Part shown: piece after piece, positions 36,484-45,840 of the stretch
Position numbering within the stretch: the stretch's first letter is position 1
Layout of the letters: each line of letters starts with the position of its first letter
Assembly: GCF_910591885.1 (NCBI RefSeq)
Contig: NC_063285.1
Location: forward strand, 496,001-560,000
DNA length: 64,000 bases
Direction of reading: 5' to 3'
From: Bombus terrestris
Lineage: Eukaryota > Arthropoda > Insecta > Hymenoptera > Apidae
Notes under the pieces: generated by a model
Database searches by the model: none
What the model saw: only the letters and a program-made list of their open reading frames with translations
What the model was told of the DNA's origin: nothing
Position numbers and translations under genes: made by a program

Positions 36484-36848
36484 TTACTCAAGATGATGCT
36501 CAAAATGACCATCTTTCATTTCAAGGTCAACCTGTAGACGTCTTTTCATGGACCCGTTTACACTTGAATAGTTCCTGGTAATTCTGAATTTCTTTATAGT
36601 CTTATCCTATTTTGAACCTTAGTATTTCAACATTTTAATGGGTTTGCTCTGCTTGCAAAATTCGATGTATCAAATAGAGCATACATATAAGCATACATAG
36701 AGCATAGAAAACAAATAGAGCATATGTTTATATGAGCTTTCTCCATTCTTTTTGGGTATACAATCAGCTTCTGAGGTGTCCTGTATACTGTTAATAATGA
36801 CATAGTTAAAATGAATTCGAAAAAATCACTTGAAAAATCTATAAACAA
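36484..36848 (-). pseudogene. C-terminal remnant of a Tc1/mariner-superfamily DDE transposase
   Basis: On the reverse strand the fragment begins near SSDFFEFILTMSLLTVYRTP. This fits the SPDL.P.DFFLWG..K..VY.TP block around the third catalytic aspartate, but the SPDL motif is eroded. It ends in RRLQVDLEMKDGHFEHHLE and TAA (36484-36486). The ending matches the RR...CI...GGHFEHLL tail of a DDE family common in ants and bees. Frameshifts occur between the two blocks. No upstream catalytic domain and no TIRs were found. It lies 56 bp from the mariner MITE but is a different family. Confidence 0.6.
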
Positions 36849-38584
36849 ATTAATAGCGAAGAAATGAGATTAAAATGAACGAAAAGTTTAATGGAATTTG
36901 AACCTTTTGTTCTTGCGATGAATATATTTTAATAAATACGCGAATGGAAATGCTCGACGAAAATAAAACAAATTCGTATCTTAATATATAATACAACCTC
37001 ATGATTTTATAACCTCCGGTGAATACGATGCTTCTGAAACATGTCTGAAATCCGTCGAGCGAGCAGTTCTTCAATCAAGTGGTATGAAAATTCCATTGAT
37101 TGATGAAACATGCAAATTCGTTACATGCAAGGACGTGTTGTCGCATATGCATACAACGGACAAAATTTTCCAGCAGTTTTAGCAAAGAATGAATTATATT
37201 GGAAACTTTAGATTTAGAGATTATCCCGCTTTCTTAAATAATTTACATACAGCTCTTTTTTTTTATCAAATCCAAAAAAAGCCTCTTATAAAGAATTATG
37301 TACCATAAGGGGTACGATTCTTAACTTTCCCTAGCTACTATTTCTCCGGGCACATGAGATTTTAAACGACAGTTTAATTTAAATTAGAAGAAAATTTAAA
37401 CGTGCAAATTACTGTACTCTTTTTAAGAAAATAAACGCATTTCAATATCTGGTTCGTAAAGTTCAGTGGCGGGTACAGCTTGTGTTTTCTCAAATTCTTC
37501 GTTAGGCCAACTCTATGAGAATTAAAGTATTACAAGGGACTCTTCCGGACTATTTGATTTAAATCCTGCTTTTGCAGAAAGGTGGCAGCGATCAAAGGGC
37601 AAACTCTCGTGAGTTTAATCTTTATTTGCGAATCGTGGTTTAGTATTGTCTTTAAAATAATATACAATATTCAAATTACATTCGTACTTAAGTAATTCAC
37701 GAAAATCATGTTTTAATTAATTTAATTACCCAGTATATCCATTTGTGATGGAATCCAAAAATTATTTACGCATTTTTCCTTAAATTCGTTATATTTTCTT
37801 TTAATTTCGAGAATACAGAAATTACGATAGTCTTCGTATCTATTTTTGATTTATGCGGGAAAAGAAAAACGTTAAGGAAATCAGTAGAAATTTTAATGTT
37901 ATGATTCATTTATGATATACAATATTAATGCATTCTGCAAAAAATACGTAAAATGTATTTGGGAATGTATTTGCTTCCTTTCCTCAAGACTGTTAATTCT
38001 TTGCAGATGTAAGCTAATTTTACAGAAATTGGTCTTGTAGTTTTGCAAGTTTAGTTTGTGCAAGTTTTCAATTTCAATATTTATAGAAATCGAAGTAATA
38101 ACAGTATCATGATTAGAAAAATAGATTTTTAAGCGATTACGAGTGTGTAACGTTCCCTTTATCGATACATTGTTTCATGACTCTTCTTTTTAAGTTCACA
38201 TTCCTTATTTTTAGACGGTTGAAAGTTTTGCTGTACTATTAATTTGCGTAGTAGTATTAGAGAGCTTTGGTCAGGAAGCTATTATAAATATGTAGTATGG
38301 TGCCTGGTAAGAGAAAGTTTTGACTTTAACAGAATATTTGTTGGTGCATTGATACGATAATTAAGAACAGCGCTAATTCCTGAATGTTGCATCTTTTTCC
38401 ATCTTCTTAATATTATTAATATCGATGAGAATAGAAAGTAATTGGAAAGATATATTACGGTTAACCATAATTCTTCATCGGCAGAACTAATCTCTTCAAT
38501 TGTATTAAACTTCCTATCCGCGATTTCTGGTTTTTGATTATACGTGTCATTCCCAGATTAGCAAAATTAAATCAATCTTTAGCT
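36849..38584. other. No gene recognised
   Basis: AT-rich, without domain-bearing frames or inverted ends that I could detect. Confidence 0.4.
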
Positions 38585-39150
38585 TCGCAGGGTAGGGGCC
38601 CAGCTAGATATTTTCTACTTTTTCAGTAGGTTGGTGTAATCTATTTTTGGTGTTTCTGTCTTTGAGTAGATGATATTTATTTTTGATATCCACAAAGGCT
38701 TTTGTAAGAGCAGTGTATTCGTTAGTAACAATGATAAAATTTGCTATTTAGTCGAACGTAGTCTCTCAAAATTCTGTTTCGGCTCCTCGTTGCTTTCAAC
38801 ATAACGATGATCTCTGCTTTCTGTAGCAATTTTATCCTTAATATCAGAGAACATCGGGTCTTCGCTATCAGGATTGTCTGCAGAGATCTCAGAAGATACG
38901 GATAAGAGTCTTTTGTTGCAACGTGCTCCGGTTGTCGCGGGTTTCGAAAAACTACGAGAGTGTTTGTGACGCTGTTTGTCGTTAATATTATTGTTACTGT
39001 TATTGTTAATGACGGAGTTGGAGGCTGAAACATTGTCATGTGAAACAATAAGATTGTCGACAGCTGCATCTTGAGACCTGTTATTAGTAGTACATTGTCT
39101 TGCTACGTGATTTTTCTTTCACGATGAGAACTTTGTCCGTAAATGTAAAT
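38585..39150 (-). pseudogene. Retroelement gag/ORF1-like fragment with degenerate zinc knuckle
   Basis: The reverse strand holds an open stretch (no ATG needed) from about 39140 to a stop near 38747. It starts FSS*KKNHVARQC, which has the spacing of a CCHC zinc knuckle (C-x2-C-x3-NH-x4-C) with the first Cys now Phe and the second a stop. A hydrophilic N- and S-rich tail follows (SVINNNSNNNINDKQRHKHS, later SSEISADNPDSEDPMFSD). A further readable piece, ALTKAFVDIKNKYHLLKDRN, lies at 38710-38620. Nucleocapsid-type knuckles occur in LTR-element gag proteins and LINE ORF1. The class cannot be fixed because no protease or RT is adjacent. Confidence 0.4.
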
Positions 39151-39265
39151 GTGTATACGATACTGTATGTATTGTATACACGTTTGTATTGTATGTATGT
39201 ATGTAAAAATTCTGGGTTTTTTTATACGTCTTCTAGATTGACACATATCATGGCTTAAAACTTAA

Positions 39266-39638
39266 CGCTCTAACAGCCACATATTTCGCCATTACGGTCA
39301 ATCGCGAACGCTTTCCACTCAGTCTATTATCGCATAATTACCATCATGATTGAATTAATTATTGAATTAATTATCATCGTTACTGAATCTTTATCGTGCT
39401 ATTTTTATTTATTTTCTACACTTACGCGTTATAGAAATAAAGAAATCAGGATTACAATCATTTGCTGACCAATCACTTTCGCTGGATCATTGGACTCACA
39501 AACTGCCGGTCTTTTCAGTGCATTTATAGATCGTTTCGCTTCATTAAATTAAAAAGAAAAAAGAAAGAATAATTTCACGTAGACACAACGGCGGCCAACA
39601 ACACAACATCACGTTTACGTGACGCTGCCGTCAAAGTG
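39266..39638. mobile_element. piggyBac-like MITE, 373 bp, TTAA target duplication
   Basis: Flanked by TTAA at 39262-39265 and 39639-39642, the obligatory piggyBac target. Ends read CGCTCTAACAGC and, reversed, CACTTTGACGGC, agreeing at about 8 of 12 positions. No coding sequence lies inside. The TIR match is imperfect, and TTAA is frequent in AT-rich DNA, so this is moderate evidence. Confidence 0.4.
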
Positions 39639-39642
39639 TTAA

Positions 39643-40485
39643 AACGTGACTGAAGCTAGGTTCCTGTATAGCCGCTGTTAAGCAAGTAAGCTTAGAGGTA
39701 ATTTTGATGTTTCTTTATGCAAAAAGGTTTTCGATATGTTCGTTCCAAATGCATGACGCAACATTTAAAAGTATAATTCTCTGTGAAAACCCGATTAAAG
39801 ATCTTATTGCGACATTGGTATCCCTGGAAACAGTTGAAGTTCGTTTACTGTCGAGATATATCCACACACAGTCGTTAGAAATTCGAGAAATGAAACGGCT
39901 GGCCACCAAAGGCTCCTTCGATACTACCGGCAATGATTACTGCTTCTCTGCTAGGATAGACGTTAAGCATATTGGCGGATATTATCGGGTTTTCTTTGCT
40001 TACCCTTGCATGATAAAAATACTAAATATTTGGAAACTTCTTTCGATACTGCTCAGAAGGAACTCTGACGTACTGTTGGGAAGGAATTCAGCCACCTGAC
40101 ATAATTTTGAAATCCTTCCGATTTAATTTTACGTGTTATACTAGATAGTTGAAAGTAACGTTCTATAATCGTATCAAGATACGTATAGTTTTCATTTCGA
40201 TATGTAGAGTATCACCAAACCGATTTCGTATAGAGCTCAATTTTGCAAAAAATGGAGTTTGAAATCAAGTATACTTGAGTAATCAGTAAGAGGTTGTTCT
40301 ACGTATGAAATTAAGTCGAAGGCGTAGAACAAATTTTTCGTTTCGGCGATACAAATTTAAAGCTGAAATTTAATTGTAGAAATTTAATATCTATAACAAA
40401 ACATGGTATGGGTATGGAGGTGCACGACGCTTTTATAAAACTTGAAAGTTTACATTGTATCGATGATCCGATAAAGTGATATATA
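39643..40485. other. No gene recognised
   Basis: A 131-codon plus-strand frame (39704-40099) with its own ATG has no recognisable domain, repeat or membrane segment. It is kept only as an unassigned open frame. Confidence 0.35.
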
Positions 40486-40994
40486 GAGGGTGTATCGAAA
40501 ATCATGGTACAAGCCGGAAGAGGGTGATTCAAAAGCAAGTCGGAAACATCAATTTTCGACAATTTTTGATACTAGGCTTCCCTTCGAAAATCGACTATAA
40601 AATTTTGTCAAGCACTGGTGCACTTCAGAGGTAACGAACAGGTTAGACAGGTTTCTTCACTCTTACGCATCCTGTCGAGTGGTATAGATCGAAAAGGGCT
40701 GTTTTCCCCTGTTCAAATCAAATTGGAAACGTAAAATGATAACTTTTGATGCGAGGCTTCGTTTTCGAGAAAATGAATTACAAAGTTCCGTCCACTTGAC
40801 TCTCGTTACTTTTCAAGTGCACGCGTACCTACATGACGGAACTTCACAGTCCATTGTCTGGGAAACGAAGCCAGACAAAATTTTACAGATCTGGGTGCAC
40901 CAATGAGAGATACCGTTTATTCTCGTACATATTTCTATGTTTTCCTAAATATTTTTCTATTCGGTAATATCAAATAACAAAATCGATTGCTTCA

Positions 40995-41404
40995 GTCAAC
41001 GCTCATACCGCGTTTAATGCACTCGTTCTCGTGTGTCCTGTTTTTGCGACCAGATTTTCAGGACAGAGATGGAAAGAAAAAAAAACAATATCGTATATAA
41101 GCACCGCTCTACAGCGACTTAAATTTAAGTTACGATTGTAAACCTAAAAAGTGTAATTTCGACACACGAAACATTACATGGCTATGTCGTATCGTCACGT
41201 ATCGGTACTTTTGCTTGAACCATCCCACAGCCGAATTCATTGTTTATTATGGAAAACACACACATGTAATACACAAATACTGATCAATAAACGCTATAAA
41301 AAAAAAAAACACTCGTTCTCGTCCGATCACGAAAGTTTAAGCAGCGCTGGACACGGATAGTACTTAGACGGGTGACTGCTTTGGAACTCCGCGTGGTGTT
41401 GGCT
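40995..41404 (+). pseudogene. 5S rRNA gene interrupted by an insertion
   Basis: The first 38 nt (40995-41032, starting GTCAACGCTCATACCGCG) and the last 82 nt (41323-41404) together correspond to a full-length 5S gene. The later part keeps the internal promoter phrases AAGCAGCGCTGG and TAGTACTTAGACGGGTGACT. Helix I still pairs (GUCAACGC with GUGUUGGC, two G-U), using different bases from copy 1. One extra T occurs near 41337 relative to copy 1. TTTTT follows at 41406-41410. The 277-bp insert between the halves makes a functional transcript impossible. Most of the internal promoter lies in the 3' part, so aberrant Pol III transcription from it is conceivable. Confidence 0.85.
41033..41309 (+). 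mobile_element. Poly(A)-tailed retroposon inserted into the 5S gene
   Basis: The insert is flanked by identical 13-bp direct repeats, CACTCGTTCTCGT at 41020-41032 and 41310-41322. It ends in twelve A residues (41298-41309), preceded by AATAAA at 41286-41291. That combination marks LINE-mediated target-primed reverse transcription of a polyadenylated RNA. The 277 bp show no tRNA-type A/B boxes, so a tRNA-derived SINE is unlikely. A 5'-truncated mRNA copy or LINE-tail SINE is more likely. No long reading frame was identified with a known protein. Confidence 0.9.
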
Positions 41405-42008
41405 CTTTTTGCTTTTCCAATCTTTTTTTCTGAATAATCTATGATCGTATCCAGGAAAGGAGAAATATATTTTTAGCATCACACGACTGTCACCATACGT
41501 TGTATCATTCTTTCATACACGTACAAAGAAACTGTCACACGTTTTAAAGCTAAAAGAAATAAATGCAGAGATTTTATGATACCAGATTAATATCAAAAGT
41601 TATTATTTTACATTTTCGATTTACTTTTGTACGAGGAATCACATCCTTTTGGCTTGCACCACGATTTTCGGTATTCTCTACGTGTATTATCGTATGTACG
41701 TACTTGCACAGCACAACAAAGATAGAATATCCATCCGTAGGGTTGTTGGAAAAGTGCTTGCAGCAGAGGTGTACCTAGAACACGAATGTAATTTAAAGAG
41801 TTCACATAAACACATATTCAATATGATCGTGTTCTTAAATATTTGTCCAAGATCAGTCTTGAAAATTAGTTGATGGAATAAACAACCATTACACTGAAAT
41901 CTTTTTTGTTTTTAGGAGACAGATTTGTTATTAGTTTGAGGTTTTAAAAGTGCGAATTTGTTAGCTCGTAAGTATTTCACGCATAATTTTTTAATTCCTC
42001 GTTATTAA

Positions 42009-42609
42009 CCTCTCAGGTACGATATGTCACTATAGTAGCCCACTCTATTGACTTATTCGCTCACCGTTTGAACTAAATGGTCTTTTTCATTTGTCTTACT
42101 TCACGCAATGTTTTATAACAGTGTTAACAATATACAGACAGAATATATAGTCTGTGTGTTTGATACGCCAGTGTCTTGCTTTTGTTAAAATAAATATACC
42201 ATTATTAGATGCTCTTTTCAACATGCCGATCCGTATTCTTATAATTTTTTAGAATCTTCAATCTCAAAGTGTCGCTTCAAAATGGAAAACGAAGAGCAAT
42301 TTGGAAAACACTATGGCGCTATGAGTGTGAAAATCGTGATGTGGGTCTATGTGTCGTACCGTGCTTTAAAATATGTCACGCACGATTGTATTATTAATTA
42401 TCAAAGTAAATTATTAAACTTAAAGTATATGCATCGTATCTTTAAGAAAAATTGTAATTTAGTTATTAAAAACTTCATACCAATGTTCTTGCGTAGAGAA
42501 CAGCACTATCCGTCATATATTGCAGTGGCGTATCGTTTACGCGTAATTCGCGTCAAACTCTGCCGTAGAGAGAAACAGCTGCGCGCAAAATTCAGTCCTA
42601 CCTAAGAGG
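42009..42609 (+). mobile_element. Internally deleted piggyBac-like element, 601 bp
   Basis: TTAA flanks both ends (42005-42008 and 42610-42613). The left end CCTCTCAGGTACGA and the reversed right end CCTCTTAGGTAGGA agree at 12 of 14 positions. The interior carries the end of a piggyBac transposase in the plus orientation. Both the TTAA target and the C-terminal motif support the call. The catalytic domain is missing, so any movement needed a transposase supplied by another copy. Confidence 0.85.
42269..42397 (+). pseudogene. C-terminal cysteine-rich end of piggyBac transposase
   Basis: The plus strand reads NGKRRAIWKTLWRYECENRD, then VGLCVVPCFKICHARLYY and TAA (42395-42397). The C..C....LC..PCF..[YC]H arrangement is the zinc-binding cysteine-rich domain that ends piggyBac transposases and contacts the terminal repeats. 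The first cysteine pair of the domain is damaged by a frame change just upstream. About 210 bp separate the stop from the right TIR. Confidence 0.75.
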
Positions 42610-42613
42610 TTAA

Positions 42614-43500
42614 ACGTCTTCTATTACCTCCACATAGTACAGCTGATGTAAGGTATCTTCCAAGATGTTAATTCTCAATACCCTCTGCCATTGTTTTATT
42701 TCCTCCACTGTTTATATTATGTACATTTTGTGTTTATTATTTTGTTATGCTTTCAAAGAATAATTTGGGACTGGAATTTATCAAGTAACTCTTTTACGAA
42801 ACTTTTGCTGTATCTTCGAATAACGGTTTACGTATCAAGTTTATTCGCGTCAGTGTTACTGAACATTTATGAAATAATTTGTTTGAACAATTTCGTAGAC
42901 GTTGCGTAATAAGAAATTAACCTAATTTTCTTATTTGATATTTTATGCTCCCACCTACTTCGTCAAAAATATCCTAAGCGCCTTAAACCGAGCGATATAA
43001 ACTTTCTCAGGAAAAGAGAATATGTGTATACTTCGTCGACTTCGTCTATATACCTGAAGATGGATGCCGGCTTCATCAAAATTAGAGCAGGTATAAACTT
43101 TAAAGGACATTATAAAAATGATCAATGTTGTTCTAGGAGACGACGAGGAATGAATTTTATAATGTAGAATCTGCATCGGCGATGAAAATTTACGTAGGAG
43201 AACGTTGGGCGGAATGGCGTACTACTTCTTAAATATATTATTCTTTTTTATGTGTCAAGGATGGAGATTTGACAGTTATTGCATGCGATTCTATAACTTT
43301 TTAGCAATGTAATGCATAGACGATACGAAGAGGAAGATGGACTGTTATTTGAAAAATTCAGGTTCAGTGGAAGAACAATCAAAATGTTAGTTTCCTCACT
43401 CGTAGTATAATAAATAATTTTACTGTAGAGTTTAAACTATAAGAAAATAAAAAATACAATCTACAGTGGATAATTTATACATTAATGTTACCTAATTTAA
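42614..43500. other. No gene recognised
   Basis: AT-rich; short frames only. Confidence 0.4.
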
Positions 43501-44000
43501 GATTCCTTTCACTTTTCTCACAGAGGCCAATCGCGCAATTGTCCAAGAGGGAAATCCGGAACGTGTTACACATTTAATTACTCGGCGTAACAGCGTAATG
43601 TTGCGTAAGATAGCTGACGATTAAAAAGATATAATCATATTACGTTTATCGTGTAACAAGTTCAGCTTGCAAGCGTACTTTCGAAAGGACGATGATGGTG
43701 ATACTAAGTCATACTTGTCATCTTGGCAAGATTGCGCGGTGTGTGGTTTGCTTTTCAGTCGTCACTTTCGCAGCACCGGTGCATTCACAATAGACGCGAC
43801 GATCTCGAGCACTGGAGATGCAGTTACTATGTTGAGAGCGTAATTATGGATAGCAGTGGAGGAAACCTAGAGGGTTATTGCAACCTAGCTAGTGCAGTTT
43901 GCTGCTGTGTGTGTTAACTTACGTGTGCGGCAGCTACCATACCATTCACCGACATTTCACGAGCTATGCATATCGCACTAGTTCGTCCTCAATTTTTGCA
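43501..44000. other. CpG-richer patch, possible regulatory region or exon
   Basis: Balanced base composition with many CpGs (for example GATTGCGCGGTGTGTGG and GACGCGACGATCTCGAGCAC) stands out from both flanks. A 64-codon frame (43723-43917) has no known domain. I checked the TGGCAAGAT phrase at 43725 for a miR-31-type hairpin and saw no convincing complementary arm. Confidence 0.25.
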
Positions 44001-45746
44001 ACCACGTTCCTATAATATCGTTTCGAACGTTACGTTGATTATACGATATCCGATTGTTTTTCAATTATATGGAACGTTATAATAACAATGAGATTTATTC
44101 AAATATGTATATACATCATTGTATATAATATACAGCATTGAAATATAAGTAACATGGATGATATTGCAAGTAATTGTACATGATGTAATACGAGATGTGT
44201 GATTGCAAACATTTCTATAAAATGCTATCAAAATAATAAGTAAATATATATATATTATGTAATTACATTAATAGTAAACCAACGGACACGTCTGTTCACG
44301 GTTACATATATTTACGCATAGACAGAATACAATGTACATGGTAGTAGTAATATATTTTTGTTAATAATTTTTGAAGAAATAACGAACGACGGCTAACAAC
44401 TGCGTGTCAAAACTTTATGCCAAAATTAAGATCATCGAAACTGGCTTCCCCTTTACCAATATTTACCATAAAATGCGTTGGCAAATTTAAGCAAATATAA
44501 CTTAAAACTAATTGCAATTTGGTTTAAATCTAATCAAACTCAAACAAAAAATGTTATTGAAGTAATAAATGTATACAGTAAGAAACAAGAGCGCAGAAAA
44601 CTATAACTAAATAAATATGTCGTCTTTTTTTAATGTGACAAATTAATATGCATGTTATTTCATTTTAAAACAACAGGAACGTAAATTTATCAATAGTGGA
44701 GTTTTTGGTTCTCGTTATAAGGGGTCACACTGTATATTATTTATTAAACTAATAATGAAGCAATATATAAAATTATGTTTGGAAAATATGTACATTCTCG
44801 TTACAAACATAATTTACTTCAATATTTTGTTTATCTCTCAGAACTTTTATCATACGAAATATGAATCTTTAAAATAGTGCAAAGTAAGTCTTAAAATACA
44901 TAGTCCCTGTAATGACTTTCTTTTAAGCCTATAATCTATTCAACAATGATAAATTACACTGAATTAAATATTGTTGCGAGAGTTAGTTCAAGAACAATTA
45001 GCATTAAAATTGGAATAAATTGAGTACACAGTAAAGACATAATGAAATGGTATTTCCATGATAAAGAAATCATACTCTACTAATATATTAATGGTTTTAT
45101 TCAAATTCGCAATTTACACCAAGCAATTAACAATTTTATTAAAAATGAAAGATAACGTAAAATTTTCATGTAGTAATTCATGTAGTAATTTCGAAATTGC
45201 TGCGCAGATAAAGAGTGTAAGAGAGAGAAAGAAAACAACTGAATTTTTCTCAAGTAAATGAGACAATAGATTGATCGTATAATAAAATTTATAAAGAGAG
45301 AGAGGGAGGAACAAATTCTTCCATTCCTCATTTTTTGAAAATAAATTAATATATTAAAGATATAATTGGTATGTTTAAGGAGGCTTATATTTGTTTGAAT
45401 TTTTTTTAGATAAATAGGAAGAGCCGGATTAGAACGCAAATGCCATTGCCACTAACATAGGCAACACCATTCACTACCATAAAATTGTATTTCCAATTTA
45501 TTTTCTTGATCAGTTTGCAGCTTAAAATTAAATTAGTTCTCCAAATTTATTTACATTTCTGGTTCTTCTACGTATATATATTTCAATTATAATTACAAGT
45601 TGACGACACACAGTGTGTTACTTTTTCTGTTTAATCTGTAGGGCTGTAACTTACAATTATGAGGTTGGAAAGAGTTGTAAGAATGAAGGAAAAAAGTATT
45701 TCGTCCGCAACCTGCTGGAAGACTTATCAGTGAGGCTATTTGTCTA
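44001..45746. other. No gene recognised
   Basis: Very AT-rich. A 13-bp phrase TCATGTAGTAATT is repeated in tandem at 45167-45191. No coding region is supported. Confidence 0.4.
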
Positions 45747-45840
45747 TTTAGAGAATTTTGTTGTCTTTTATGTTGATCTTTTGGAACTCAACTTTCAGAC
45801 AGTTTTCCATAGCGAGCGTCGCGACCTGTTTATATAATCG
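45747..45840 (+). repeat. Half-copy of the foldback repeat at 56461-56734
   Basis: Shares TTGT(C/T)TT(T/C)(T/C)ATGTTGAT, then CAGACAGTTTTCCATAGCGAG against CGGACGACTCTCCCTAGCGAG, then TCG(C/A)(G/T)ACCTGTTTATA/TGCA with 56655-56732. Only the right arm is present. Confidence 0.55.

Larger units (their letters stand above)
40486..41678 (+). mobile_element. 5S rRNA-bearing inverted-repeat element, copy 2 (split by a retroposon)
   Basis: The left end GAGGGTGTATCGAAAATCAT (then GGTACAAGCC) faces an inverted right end. Reversed, the right end reads GAGAATACCGAAAATCGTGG followed by TGCAAGCC. Both sides are flanked by TA (40484-40485, 41679-41680), as for Tc1/mariner-type insertion. The left arm (40486-40650) matches the reversed right arm of copy 1. 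A second arm unit at 40754-40794 forms a hairpin with 40834-40872 (AGGCTTCGTTTTCGAG against CTGGGAAACGAAGCC). The 5S gene is central. The right arm lacks roughly 130-150 bp present in copy 1 (between 41590 and 41600). Without the retroposon and its duplication the element would be about 0.9 kb. No transposase is present, so it is non-autonomous. Confidence 0.6.

Noticed and set aside
39704..40099. 131-codon frame with ATG
   Set aside because: No recognisable domain, no splice or promoter context; a frame of this length can occur by chance in 64 kb.
40486..41678. Tandem 5S rDNA array
   Set aside because: Only two copies, 23 kb apart and without repeated spacers between them, so this is dispersed rather than tandem.
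43720..43760. miR-31-like phrase TGGCAAGAT
   Set aside because: The match covers only the first nine bases and there is no stable hairpin arm beside it.
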